A stretch of 63,858 nucleotides of DNA from Streptomyces sp. PH10-H1 (GCF_030063355.1 NZ_JASISZ010000052.1:1-63858); one strand, 5' to 3'; counted from the first letter of the stretch, positions 16,410-24,744 are shown. A program made the numbers and translations. Notes: a model not told the origin generated them from the letters alone.

Positions 16410-16973
16410 CTATTTGAAGAACGCGATGCCGTCGTCGGGGAGGTCCTTGAGGTCCTTCGCCCACTCGCGCGGGTCGACGACCTTCTTCAGGTGCGCGGAC
16501 AGGTACGGACGCAGCGGGACGGCCGGGGTGGCCTTCTCGCCGACCCACATCAGGTCGCTGTTGACGTAGCCGTAGAGCCGCTTGCCGCCGGAGTACTCCG
16601 GGGATCCGGGCAGCCGCGCGACGGCGTCGGTGACCAGGTCGATCTGCGGCTTCTGGTCGGCCAGCTCGCCGGTCCAGATCTCGACGACGCCCTCGTCACG
16701 GGTGAGGGTGACATCGACCTTGCGGTCCTTGCCGATCCGCCAGAAGCCGCTCTCGCTCTCCAGCGGGCGCAGCTTCTTGCCCTCGGCGTCCAGCACCCAG
16801 GTGTGCGAGGTGTACTCCAGGAAGGGACGGCCGTCGTGGCTGAACGTCACCTCCTGCCCGAAGTTGCACTTCTCGGCGCCGGGAAAGTCGTACACGCCCG
16901 CGCCCTCCCACCTGCCGAGGAGGAAGACGAGAGGGACGACGTCCGGATGAAGGTCGGACGGGATCTCGATCAT
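16410..16973 (-). CDS. nitrobindin-like heme-binding beta-barrel protein (FABP family)
   Basis: A 187-aa beta-barrel protein with the nitrobindin signature G-x-W-x-G-x-G in LLGRWEGAGVYDFPG at about 19-33. Nitrobindins bind ferric heme through a C-terminal histidine and react with peroxynitrite or NO; a candidate ligand here is in YLSAHLKKV. No signal peptide, so cytoplasmic. The gene lies 22 bp upstream of nur in the same direction, and the pair may be cotranscribed. Confidence 0.88.
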   Translation of the reverse strand: MIEIPSDLHPDVVPLVFLLGRWEGAGVYDFPGAEKCNFGQEVTFSHDGRPFLEYTSHTWVLDAEGKKLRPLESESGFWRIGKDRKVDVTLTRDEGVVEIWTGELADQKPQIDLVTDAVARLPGSPEYSGGKRLYGYVNSDLMWVGEKATPAVPLRPYLSAHLKKVVDPREWAKDLKDLPDDGIAFFK

Positions 16974-17010
16974 GGTGTGGTGCCCTGTTCCGTTGTCCGT
17001 GCGGCCGAGG

Positions 17011-17115
17011 TCAGCGCTGGCCCTGGTACAGCTTCAACACCGCGAAGACGGAGAACGCGGCGACGCCGAGGCAGACCAGGACGAGCAAGGCGTCGAAGAT
17101 GTACTCAATACGCAC
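17011..17115 (-). CDS. 34-aa single-pass membrane protein
   Basis: A GTG at 17115 preceded by CGAGGAGCACACTC opens a 34-codon frame: start MRIEYIFDALLVLVCLG, then a continuous hydrophobic helix to about residue 27, then a charged tail KLYQGQR. That is the plan of a small regulatory membrane protein. It precedes the nitrobindin-like gene by 37 bp in the same direction and is probably cotranscribed. I know no family name. Confidence 0.6.
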   Translation of the reverse strand: MRIEYIFDALLVLVCLGVAAFSVFAVLKLYQGQR

Positions 17116-17232
17116 GAGTGTGCTCCTCGGGCAGGCAGCGGTAACGGACCGGGGACGAGTCTAGTCGGCGGCCACGGGGACGGCGCCGTGAGGTGCGTCC
17201 CTGTGGCCGGTCGGCTCCCGGCAGGTTGGGCC

Positions 17233-17259
17233 GCTTGAGCCGTTTCAGCCGTTTCAGCC
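17233..17259. repeat. three-copy 9-bp array anchored on a stop codon
   Basis: Reading the minus strand from 17259 the units are GGCTGAAAC, GGCTGAAAC and GGCTCAAGC. The first contains the final Gly codon and TGA of the broken exported-protein gene; the period of 9 keeps the second TGA in frame, giving a tandem stop. Confidence 0.75.
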
Positions 17260-17891
17260 GAGGAGCTGGGCCTGGAGCGTGATCGTCTGCCGGAACGGCA
17301 CGACCGGCGTCGTGCCCTTGTGGGACAGGACGACGAGTCCGAGGGTGTCGCCCGAGCCGATGTACGCGTAGCGCAGCTGGGTCGCTCCGCTCGAACCCGT
17401 CTCGGCGAAGGGGAACATCACGGCGATGCCCGGGCGATCGGGAGTGGAGGAATCATCGCCTTGGAAGCAGGGAGCTTCCGCCAGATTCGCGGACATCGCG
17501 TCGCCGCGGTAGCTCTCGGCGAACGACCGGGTCGAGAACTGGAGCAGATAGATCTCGGCGCGCGTGCCGTCCGGCATGGTCCAGGCGCGGGCCGCGATGT
17601 GGCGCAGCCCTTCCTGGGTGAGGACCATTCTCTGCTGCTCCCGGTGCCTTTCGCCGAACACCTTCCGAAAGGCGTCGGTGGCCAGCCAGCCCTTCACACC
17701 GGGGAGCGCCGGGTCCCGCCGAGAACGGCCGCGACGGCGATCAGCAGCGTGGTGCGGCCACGGCGGCGTGGCTTGCGCTCCGCCTGCGGCTCCGGCTCGA
17801 CCGGCGTCGAACCGGCCGGTGGCGCGAACGGCGGTTCCGGCGGTGGCTCGGGAGCGGGCGCAGGGGTGTCCTCGGACGTGGTGATCTCCAC
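17254..17891 (-). pseudogene. broken gene for a membrane-anchored exported protein
   Basis: The first part (17694-17891) has a Pro/Glu-rich cytoplasmic start (EPPPEPPFAPPAGS), a basic stretch RKPRRRGR and the beginning of a membrane helix LLIAVAAVLGG, then stops. The second part (17254-17697) continues in another frame as DPALPGVKGWLATDAFRKVFGE and a beta-rich domain to the stop. The domain has no signal of its own, so a frameshift or internal deletion near 17705-17715 is likely. A true two-gene reading is possible because the GTG at 17697 overlaps the TGA (GTGA). The next gene upstream has the same general plan and is intact. Confidence 0.6.
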
Positions 17892-17928
17892 GTGAGTGGT
17901 GCGAGAAAAAGGAAGGAAGAGGGCGGGC

Positions 17929-18657
17929 TCAGCGGCCGGTCTTGAGGCGCTGGTACTGCGCGTCCAGCAGGCCCTGCAACAGCTTCTGATCCGGCATCCT
18001 GCCGCCCGTCACGGTGATGGTGATGTGCACATCGCCCTGGTACGAGATGGCCAGCAGGGTGTCCGCGCTCTCGTCCGAGCCGGACTTGAGGTGGTAGGCG
18101 CAGGCCGGATAGCCGCCCGGCAGCGAGAGCTTGTCGCCCTCGTAGTAATGGGTGTCGTAGTACTGCGCGGCCGAGGCGGGATCGGCGAAGCGGCTGAGTT
18201 TGAAGCTGACCTCGGCGCCGCCTCCGGCGGTGAGATACGTGCGGTAGGCGCCGGACTTGAAGCCGTAGGTGGTCAGCGCGCGCTGGGCGGCCGCATCGTC
18301 GGCGGAACCGCTCGCGAGGTCGGCCGCGGTGAGCGGGCTGCCCGCCTCGTCACCGTAGATCTCGGCGTCCCTGGGCGGCGTCAGCAGGAAGAATCGCAGG
18401 TCACCGGTGTGCACGCCGTTGCTGACCTGCCCCTTGACGGTCGAGGTGGCGGTCGGCTCTGCGGGGGACGCACTTACGGCCATCGACGGGACGGAACTCA
18501 CGGTCGCGGTCACGGGCGGGGACGACGACGTGGCTGCCGAATCGGCGTGGCCCGACGATGATCCGAGCGTCACCACGGCCCCGGCGGTCACCCCGAGGAG
18601 CGCGAGTACCCCGACGGATGCCGCGATGACGGCGCCTCGACGGCGTACAGGTTCCAC
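17929..18657 (-). CDS. membrane-anchored exported protein of unknown function
   Basis: A basic start (EPVRRRGAV), one membrane helix at about 8-28, a Ser/Thr/Ala/Pro-rich linker (about 35-70) and an extracytoplasmic domain with many Tyr and Asp residues (YYDTHYYEGDKLSLPGGY). The GTG at 18657 follows a G7 run that may serve as ribosome site; GTG 18693 and ATG 18684 are alternatives in the same frame. The G7 run is also a place where slippage could change the start. It lies 37 bp before the broken gene of similar design, so the two may be diverged duplicates. Confidence 0.7.
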   Translation of the reverse strand: MEPVRRRGAVIAASVGVLALLGVTAGAVVTLGSSSGHADSAATSSSPPVTATVSSVPSMAVSASPAEPTATSTVKGQVSNGVHTGDLRFFLLTPPRDAEIYGDEAGSPLTAADLASGSADDAAAQRALTTYGFKSGAYRTYLTAGGGAEVSFKLSRFADPASAAQYYDTHYYEGDKLSLPGGYPACAYHLKSGSDESADTLLAISYQGDVHITITVTGGRMPDQKLLQGLLDAQYQRLKTGR

Positions 18658-18819
18658 AGGAAGCCCCCCCGGGCACAAACTCATCACTCGCACGCGTGTC
18701 GCGTTGTGAGCGGAACCGCATTATGTCGAGCCGACACGTCGTCTCCACAATTCTTTAACCGTGAGATGCGACACAGATGGGACCAATGGTGCCGATGGGA
18801 CTACCGCTAGCCTGGGCCC

Positions 18820-19182
18820 ATGGCGAAGAAGCTCGTGATCAAGGTGACAGCGGGCGCGGACGCGCCCGAGCGCTGCTCGCAGGCGTTCACGGTGGCGGCG
18901 GTCGCGGTGGCCAGCGGCGTGGAGGTCTCGCTCTGGCTCACCGGGGAGTCCGCGTGGTTCGCGCTCCCCGGTCGCGCGGCGGAGTTCGAACTCCCGCACG
19001 CCGCGCCGCTGCCGGATCTGATCGAGGGGATCCTCGCGGGCGGCGGCATCACGCTGTGCACGCAATGCGCGGCCCGCCGCGACATCAGCGAGAAGGACGT
19101 CATCGAAGGCGTACGGATCGCGGGCGCGCAGGTCTTCGTGCAGGAGATTATGCCGGACGGCGTCCAGGCCCTCGTGTACTGA
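18820..19182 (+). CDS. DsrE/DsrF-like protein
   Basis: A 120-aa protein of the DsrE/F/TusD fold, starting MAKKLVIKVTAGADAPERCS and with a C-x2-C pair in TLCTQCAARRDI. Proteins of this fold carry persulfide sulfur on a cysteine in relay reactions or have related roles. It stands alone between a divergent exported-protein gene and a convergent DUF3099 gene, but the sulfurtransferase group is 0.8 kb away, which supports a sulfur role (inference). Confidence 0.85.
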   Translation: MAKKLVIKVTAGADAPERCSQAFTVAAVAVASGVEVSLWLTGESAWFALPGRAAEFELPHAAPLPDLIEGILAGGGITLCTQCAARRDISEKDVIEGVRIAGAQVFVQEIMPDGVQALVY

Positions 19183-19193
19183 ACAGCCACGTA

Positions 19194-19222
19194 CACCGGG
19201 CGAACGGGCAACCGGGCGAACG
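19194..19222. repeat. 16-bp two-copy direct repeat between convergent genes
   Basis: ACCGGGCGAACG occurs twice with a 16-bp period in the gap between the DsrE-like and DUF3099 genes. Unlike the other 3'-end arrays in this window it does not contain the stop codon itself. Confidence 0.5.
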
Positions 19223-19229
19223 AGTGGCG

Positions 19230-19544
19230 CTACGGCTGCTGCCCGTCCCCGTCGTCCGGCCGCTTCCCGGCCACCTTCGCCTTGGCAGCCTCCTCGTCCC
19301 GGATCCAGGAGTCGTCCTTCGGCTCGTCCTCGAGCCAGCTGTCCGCGGGGTCGTCCCAGAAGTCGCCCGGCTCGCGCCGGTTTCCCACGATGGCGGCGAA
19401 CGGTGGGATGACCATCGCGACCACGCACATCGCGACGGCCGCCGGCACCGACCAAAGGCGCACCACGGCCCACGCCAGGACGAACAGCAGGATGCAGCTG
19501 CCCATCATGGCGAAATACCAGTGGCGGCGCTGTCGCGCGTACAT
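19230..19544 (-). CDS. DUF3099 membrane protein
   Basis: A 104-aa protein with two membrane helices (about 9-29 and 33-52) joined by a tight turn, then a hydrophilic, acidic cytoplasmic tail (DFWDDPADSWLEDEPKDDSW). The start MYARQRRHWYFAMMG and VRLWSVPAAVAMCVVAMVIPP are typical of actinobacterial DUF3099 proteins. Function unknown. Confidence 0.85.
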   Translation of the reverse strand: MYARQRRHWYFAMMGSCILLFVLAWAVVRLWSVPAAVAMCVVAMVIPPFAAIVGNRREPGDFWDDPADSWLEDEPKDDSWIRDEEAAKAKVAGKRPDDGDGQQP

Positions 19545-19668
19545 GAATCAACGGTACGCCCGGGAGGTACGTCCGGACAGCGCGGAGGGCCGCACCCAGA
19601 GCGTCCAACCCGGGGGTGCGGCCCTCCGGCCGTTCTATTACTGCGACCGCATCACACGTACCGCGACG

Positions 19669-19959
19669 TCAGACGGCGATGGCCACGTCGGCCGCCGCGC
19701 CCTTCTGGGCCACGACCGTACGGTCCACCGTCGCGCCCGGGACGAGGGCGCGCAGCGTCCAGGTGCCGGGGGCGGCGAAGAAGCGGAACTGTCCGGTCGC
19801 CGAGGTCGGGACCTCCGCGGTGAATTCGCCGCCGCCGTCGAGCAGACGGACATAGCCGCTGATCGGCTCGCCGTCGCGGGTCACCGAACCCTGAATGATC
19901 GTCTCGCTCGCCACGTCAACTCCTGCCAAGTCCGGGCCGCCGGCCTTTGCTCCACACAT
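19669..19959 (-). CDS. DUF1416 protein linked to sulfurtransferase
   Basis: A 96-aa beta-sandwich-like protein starting MCGAKAGGPDLAGVD and containing GSVTRDGEPISGYVRLLD. DUF1416 genes usually follow a rhodanese-type sulfurtransferase in actinobacteria, as here (35-bp gap, same strand). The N-terminal cysteine at position 2 could be a sulfur acceptor (inference). Function unproven. Confidence 0.9.
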   Translation of the reverse strand: MCGAKAGGPDLAGVDVASETIIQGSVTRDGEPISGYVRLLDGGGEFTAEVPTSATGQFRFFAAPGTWTLRALVPGATVDRTVVAQKGAAADVAIAV

Positions 19960-19994
19960 GTCTGATCCTTTGAGGGGTGGTCTGGAAACCGGAC

Positions 19995-20834
19995 TCAGCT
20001 ATTGGCGCCGAGTTCGATCGGGACGCCGACGAGGGAGCCGTACTCGGTCCATGAGCCGTCGTAGTTCTTGACGTTGGCCTGGCCGAGCAGCTCGTGCAGC
20101 ACGAACCAGGTGAGCGCGGAGCGCTCACCGATGCGGCAGTACGCGATGGTGTCCTTCGCCAGGTCGACGTTCTCGTCCTGGTAGAGCTTGGTCAGCTCGT
20201 CGTCGGACTTGAAGGTGCCGTCGTCGTTGGCGTTCTTCGACCACGGGATGTTGCGGGCGCTCGGGATGTGGCCCGGGCGCTGCGACTGCTCCTGCGGGAG
20301 GTGGGCCGGGGCGAGCAGCTTGCCCGAGAACTCGTCGGGCGAGCGGACGTCGACCAGGTTCAGGGTGCCGATCGCGGCGACGGCGTCGTCACGGTACGCA
20401 CGGATCGAGGTGTCCTGCTCCTTGGCCTGGTACGCGGTTGCGGCCCGTTCGGGGACCTCTACGACCAGATCGCGGGAGTCGAGCTCCCACTTCTTGCGGC
20501 CGCCGTCGAGCAGCTTGACGCTGTCGTGGCCGTAGAGCTTGAAGTACCAGTACGCGTAGGAGGCGAACCAGTTGTTGTTGCCGCCGTAGAGGACGACGGT
20601 GTCGTCGTTGGCGATGCCCTTGGCCGAGAGCAGGTCCTCGAAGCCGGCCTGGTCGACGAAGTCGCGGCGGACCGGGTCCTGAAGGTCGGACTTCCAGTCG
20701 ATGCGGACGGCGTTACGGATGTGGTTCTTCTCGTAGGCCGAGGTGTCCTCGTCGACCTCCACGATTACTACCTTGGGGTCGTCGATGTGGTCCTGGACCC
20801 AATCGGCGTCCACGAGGACGTCACTGCGGCTCAT
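19995..20834 (-). CDS. sseA: thiosulfate/3-mercaptopyruvate sulfurtransferase
   Basis: A 279-aa two-domain rhodanese. The active-site loop is YCRIGERSALTW, with the persulfide cysteine in CRIGER, the thiosulfate-type loop; the N-terminal domain (VEVDEDTSAYEKNHIRNAV) is inactive. It transfers sulfane sulfur to cyanide or thiols and is assigned to thiosulfate use in actinomycetes. The ATG at 20834 follows GGAGGAG. Upstream there is a 26-aa leader peptide gene, and DUF1416 follows. Confidence 0.93.
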   Translation of the reverse strand: MSRSDVLVDADWVQDHIDDPKVVIVEVDEDTSAYEKNHIRNAVRIDWKSDLQDPVRRDFVDQAGFEDLLSAKGIANDDTVVLYGGNNNWFASYAYWYFKLYGHDSVKLLDGGRKKWELDSRDLVVEVPERAATAYQAKEQDTSIRAYRDDAVAAIGTLNLVDVRSPDEFSGKLLAPAHLPQEQSQRPGHIPSARNIPWSKNANDDGTFKSDDELTKLYQDENVDLAKDTIAYCRIGERSALTWFVLHELLGQANVKNYDGSWTEYGSLVGVPIELGANS

Positions 20835-20969
20835 TTTGTTCTCCTCCGGGGCAGTACGGATGCGCCGATACGCGGCGCGACATTGCGCAGAATGCGAGAG
20901 AAAAGCCGGGGAGGCAGGCATACACGAACGGCCGTCGGGCCTGCTTCGGTACGTAGAAGGCTGCCGCCC

Positions 20970-21050
20970 CTATGGCATGCGACAGAGACTGGCGGCGACG
21001 CGGCACAGGTCGACTGCCCGCCGCTTCGTGAGATCCGCCTGTCGCTTCAT
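20970..21050 (-). CDS. 26-aa putative leader peptide upstream of the sulfurtransferase
   Basis: An ATG at 21050 opens MKRQADLTKRRAVDLCRVAA followed by SLCRMP and a stop. I recognise the pattern LTKRRAVDLCRVAA..C from short ORFs annotated in streptomycetes as putative leader peptides ahead of sulfur genes. Two Cys codons (16 and 23) flanked by Arg codons suit ribosome stalling when charged tRNA-Cys is scarce. The 135-bp leader to the sulfurtransferase is long enough for alternative RNA structures. An imperfect dyad (GCGAGACAA..TTGTCCGC, around 21102-21120) lies upstream and may be a regulator site. Confidence 0.75.
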   Translation of the reverse strand: MKRQADLTKRRAVDLCRVAASLCRMP

Positions 21051-21210
21051 GACCCCGATCGTAGGGAAACCTCCCCGAAAGTGTCACCAGGGTGTCATAT
21101 AGCGAGACAAGATTGTCCGCATAGTGGGACGCGCACGCCACCAGGCCTTACGCGGCGGGCCCGGGGGCCGGTTTCCCGGCCGATCTGCCTGAGGTGCGGA
21201 CTCTGCCGTC

Positions 21211-21921
21211 TCAGCCCGCGAGAATGACGTGCGTTCCGGACGCCGCCACCGTGATGCCGCCCGGGGTCGTCGCGACCGACTGCAAGGTGATGCCGCTGGG
21301 CAGCCCCACCAGCTTCCGGGTGAAGTCGATCTTCTCGCGGATCAGCTTGTCGAGACCGGGGATGCTGTCCGCCCCCGGAATCGCGTCGGCGTGCAGCCGC
21401 ACCGTGTTGCCGCCCTCGACGCTGACCTCGCTGACCACGCTGCGCTTCACGGTGCCGATGATCTGCAGCGAGACGCTCGCGGTCACCTTCACCTTGCCCT
21501 TGCCGTCCTTGCCCTCGCCCCCGTACGAGACGGTCACTCCCGGAGGCGCGGCCGCCGACAGGTCCGCGTAGGTGATGAGCGCCGAACCGTCCGCCGTGTC
21601 GGCCACCGCCCGGCGGTAGCTGTCCGAGAGCCGCACGCCGTGCAGGTCGGCCGTGAAGCTCTCGATGCGCAGCCGCTCGCCGCCGCCCTGGGCCTGGATG
21701 TCGTGGGCGGTGATCTTGACGTCGTCGAGCTTGTCCGAGGCGACCTGCGTCAGGAACGGGAAGCCCTTGATCGACACATCCGGCTTCGAGCTCAGCCCCT
21801 GCGTCTGCTGCGCGCGCTCGGCCGCCTTGTTCTCGGCCACCGACACCGCGATGCGGTCGGCGGCCACGAACAGCCCGCCGAGGACGACGAGGACGATCAG
21901 GAGTATCCGTGCGGCGCGCAT
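21211..21921 (-). CDS. LmeA-family (DUF2993) phospholipid-binding protein
   Basis: A 236-aa protein with an N-terminal signal anchor (RAARILLIVLVVLGGLFVAAD) and a DUF2993 domain (SIKGFPFLTQVASDKLDDVKI). In mycobacteria the family member LmeA sits in the cell envelope, binds phospholipid and supports lipomannan formation. The start ATG at 21921 follows GGGGAGAG; in-frame sequence upstream to 22053 has no signal plan. Stands 160 bp away from the leader peptide, in the same direction. Confidence 0.85.
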   Translation of the reverse strand: MRAARILLIVLVVLGGLFVAADRIAVSVAENKAAERAQQTQGLSSKPDVSIKGFPFLTQVASDKLDDVKITAHDIQAQGGGERLRIESFTADLHGVRLSDSYRRAVADTADGSALITYADLSAAAPPGVTVSYGGEGKDGKGKVKVTASVSLQIIGTVKRSVVSEVSVEGGNTVRLHADAIPGADSIPGLDKLIREKIDFTRKLVGLPSGITLQSVATTPGGITVAASGTHVILAG

Positions 21922-22081
21922 TGCTCTCCCCCGGTTCAGGTTTGATCGACCGACCCTAACCCGGCCGCCCTCGACGGCCGGGCGGGCCGCCGTCGTTTGT
22001 CGAGAGGTTGTGACAGCGGCGCACCCGGCGAGGGAGCTGGTGTCCCCCGTCAACTCCGTTACCCGGTCGTCCGGTTCCCGG

Positions 22082-23395
22082 CTACCCCGTGAGCACCCGG
22101 CCCAGCACGTAGACGGCGGGGGCCGCCGCCGTCAGGGGAAGCGCGACACCCGCGGTGAAGTGGACGAAGCGCGACGGGAAGTCGTAGCTGGCGACGCGCA
22201 GTCCGATGAGGGCGCAGGCGCCGGCGGCCAGGCCGAGGAGAGCGCCCTGGGTGCCGAGGTCGGTCATCCGGCCGGTGACGATGCCGCTGCCGGTGGCGGC
22301 GAGCACGGCCACCGCGACGGAGACGGCACCGGGCAGCGGGAGGGCGCGGGCGAGCGTCGCGACGGCGACCGCGACCGCGCCGACCACCACCGGATCGCTG
22401 CCGCCCGGCGTCCAGGCGACCGCGAGGAAGCCGGTGGCCAGGACGGTCATGAGCGTCGAGGCGGAGGTGGCCGTCAGTGAGGACAGCCGCTCGTCCGGGG
22501 TCCCGTGGTGGCGCATCTGCAGCACGAGGACCAGCAGCAGCCAGGCCCCGAGCGTTCCGATGACCGCGGCGGGCACGTTCTCGCCGCCCGTCGCGAGCAG
22601 CGCGACATCCGCCGTGACGCCGGCCAGGAAGGCCAGCACGATGCCCTGCCGGGCCGGCCACATGCCGTTCAGCCGGAACCAGCCGGCGGCGGTGACCGCC
22701 TGCAGGACCGCCACGAAGAGCGCGAGCCCCGGACGCCCGGTGACGGCGCCGCCCGCGATCAGCAGGGCGAGTACGGCGGTCAGCGCGGCCGGCTGCATCC
22801 CGGGCGCGATGATCGGCGATCCGGTACGCGGCCCGGCGGGCGCCGCGGCCCGGCCCCGCGCGGCACGCCGGCCACCGGTGCGCGGCGGGACGGGCGGGCT
22901 CTCCGGGGCCGCCGGCGCCGGAGCGGGCTGGGACGGGAAGTCGTCGATGAGCGGCAGTACGGCGGTGTGGTCGCCGCCCTCACCGGCAGGGTCGTACTGC
23001 GGGTACTGCCCGAGCTGGTCGTACGGGGCCGGCTGACCGCTGTACTGACCCGCGTGCCGGCCGCCGTGCGGCTGTGGTGCGGGAACGGCATGGCCGGGCG
23101 CGGCATGGGCGGGAGCGGCGTAGCCGCCGTACTGCTGGCCCTGCTGGCCCTGCTGGCCCTGCTGGCCCTGCTGGCCCTGCTGGCCCTGCTGCTGGTGCCC
23201 GGCCTGCCGGCCGCCGGGCGCCTGGTCCGGCCACATCGGCTCGGCCGGGGGCATCGGCCCGGGGTGCGCCTGCGGCTGCTGCTGCTGCTGACCGCCCGCG
23301 TACGGGTCATACGCGTTCTGATTCGGGTTCTGATTCTGGTTCTGGTTCTGGTTGTGGCTCTGGTTCTGATTCTGGTCCCAGTCGGAGGAGGTCAT
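22082..23395 (-). CDS. polytopic membrane protein with a Gln/Asn-rich repetitive N-terminus
   Basis: A 437-aa protein. The first 45 residues are Asn/Gln repeats and a Q5 run, then six Gly-Gln-Gln triplets (9-bp DNA repeat 23132-23185), a Pro/Ala-rich stretch and basic TGGRRAARGR. From about residue 205 it has about nine membrane helices. The low-complexity part is probably cytoplasmic and disordered. The ATG at 23395 follows GGAGGAGGTC at short spacing. It lies 1 bp after the MoaD-like gene, so cotranscribed. Function unknown; no transporter motif seen. Confidence 0.8.
   Translation of the reverse strand: MTSSDWDQNQNQSHNQNQNQNQNPNQNAYDPYAGGQQQQQPQAHPGPMPPAEPMWPDQAPGGRQAGHQQQGQQGQQGQQGQQGQQGQQYGGYAAPAHAAPGHAVPAPQPHGGRHAGQYSGQPAPYDQLGQYPQYDPAGEGGDHTAVLPLIDDFPSQPAPAPAAPESPPVPPRTGGRRAARGRAAAPAGPRTGSPIIAPGMQPAALTAVLALLIAGGAVTGRPGLALFVAVLQAVTAAGWFRLNGMWPARQGIVLAFLAGVTADVALLATGGENVPAAVIGTLGAWLLLVLVLQMRHHGTPDERLSSLTATSASTLMTVLATGFLAVAWTPGGSDPVVVGAVAVAVATLARALPLPGAVSVAVAVLAATGSGIVTGRMTDLGTQGALLGLAAGACALIGLRVASYDFPSRFVHFTAGVALPLTAAAPAVYVLGRVLTG
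23132..23185. repeat. six-copy 9-bp coding repeat (Gly-Gln-Gln)
   Basis: CTGCTGGCC is repeated six times without change, encoding Gly-Gln-Gln on the minus strand. Copy number changes here would stay in frame and alter only the length of the disordered segment. A nearby 6-bp Asn/Gln repeat (about 23323-23378) is less regular. Confidence 0.9.
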
Positions 23396-23396
23396 G

Positions 23397-23690
23397 TCAC
23401 CCTCCCGCGAACGGCGGGAGTACCTCGACGGTGCCGCCGTCGCCCAGGGCGATCGCCGCGTGGTCCCGGGTGCCGACGGGGTCGCCGTCGACCAGGAACG
23501 AGCACCGCAGCAGCACGCGTGCGAACTCCGGCTGCCGCGCGTGCAGTTCGCGCGCCGCGGCGAGCGCCTCGGCCAGCGTGGCGGCGCGGTAGGGCTCCTC
23601 CGCCGTGCCGGCCGCGGCCTTGGCCGCCGCCCAGTAGCGGATCGTGCCGGTGCCTGGGGCGGGCTTCTCCGGAATGTCGCTTGCCGCCAT
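23397..23690 (-). CDS. MoaD/ThiS-family small sulfur-carrier protein
   Basis: A 97-aa ubiquitin-fold protein ending in PPFAGG; the C-terminal Gly-Gly is the site that is adenylated and thiocarboxylated in MoaD and ThiS. It begins AASDIPEKPAPGTGTIRYWAAAKAAAG, the usual MoaD start YWAAAKAAAG included. The ATG at 23690 follows AAGGAG. No molybdopterin gene is adjacent, so it may serve another sulfur acceptor. Confidence 0.85.
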   Translation of the reverse strand: MAASDIPEKPAPGTGTIRYWAAAKAAAGTAEEPYRAATLAEALAAARELHARQPEFARVLLRCSFLVDGDPVGTRDHAAIALGDGGTVEVLPPFAGG

Positions 23691-23768
23691 GGCGGCTCCT
23701 TGTCCTCGGGTCTTCGGTACAACCGCCGTCCATGATGACACCCGCCCGGGAGCCCGGACGTGAGCCGG

Positions 23769-24629
23769 TCAGACCGTGGCGAGCCAGCCCCCGACGCGGC
23801 GCAGCAGAGCGTCGTCGGCCGCGTTCTCCGCGTGGCCGAATCCGGGCTCGATCCACAGCTCGGCGCCGGCTCCGGCCGCGCCCGCCAGCGACCGGGGGTG
23901 GTCGAGCGGAAAGTACGCGTCCTGGTCGCCGTGCACGATCAGCAGCGGCGTCGGGGCGATCAGCGCGGCGGACTCGACCGGGGACAGCGGAACCGGGTCC
24001 CACTCGTGCGGGTGAATCCGCGTTCCGAGTCCGTAGCGCGAGACGAGCCGCCCGGCCGGCCGGGTGACCACCCAGTGCAGCCGCCGCATCGGGGCCGTCC
24101 CCCGGTAGTACCAGCGTGCGGGGGCGCTCACCGACGCGACCGCGTCCACCTGCGCTCCGGCGCGCCCCCCGGCCGCCGTTCCGGGTCGCGCCGCGTGCCG
24201 GAGTACGACGGAGCCGCCCATCGAGAAGCCCACCGTGACCACCCTGCGGTACCCCAGCCGTCGCGCCCACCCCACGGCCGCGTCGAGATCGAGGACCTCC
24301 AGGTCGCCGACGGTCGAGCGGCCGCCGGAGCCGCCGTGCCCCCGGAAGGAGAAGGTGATCACGCCCGCGAACCCGGCGAACACCTCCGCCGCCCGGCGGA
24401 TCGCGGGCCGCTCCAGGGCGCCCGTGAAGCCGTGGGCGACGACGATGGCGCAGCCCGTGCCCGTAGCGCTCCCGGAACCGCTCCAGGAACCGGAAATTCC
24501 GCCGTCCGACGGCCGGTGTTCGGCCTCGATTCGTACGCCGTCCTCGGTCAACAGAACCGCACGCCGGCCACCCGAAGTGATCGACGAAACACACAAAGGC
24601 CCGTTCAGGGACTCACCGAGGCTCTTCAT
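23769..24629 (-). CDS. alpha/beta hydrolase
   Basis: A 286-aa hydrolase with the oxyanion motif VVAHGFTGALERP, nucleophile elbow VGFSMGGSV, acid motif VHGDQDAYFP and catalytic histidine in PGFGHAENA: a complete triad. No signal peptide. Substrate unknown, probably an ester. It is 78 bp upstream of the MoaD-like gene in the same direction and divergent from glnR. Confidence 0.88.
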   Translation of the reverse strand: MKSLGESLNGPLCVSSITSGGRRAVLLTEDGVRIEAEHRPSDGGISGSWSGSGSATGTGCAIVVAHGFTGALERPAIRRAAEVFAGFAGVITFSFRGHGGSGGRSTVGDLEVLDLDAAVGWARRLGYRRVVTVGFSMGGSVVLRHAARPGTAAGGRAGAQVDAVASVSAPARWYYRGTAPMRRLHWVVTRPAGRLVSRYGLGTRIHPHEWDPVPLSPVESAALIAPTPLLIVHGDQDAYFPLDHPRSLAGAAGAGAELWIEPGFGHAENAADDALLRRVGGWLATV

Positions 24630-24744
24630 GTGGGCTATTCTCCAGGGGAAGAGGATCCGGGCAGCGTCGCCCCCGGGTCCTTTCGTGCTTTCTGAGCCAC
24701 CGCTTCACCAGGTACGTCCTCGCAGGGACCGAGGAGGGTTCGCA

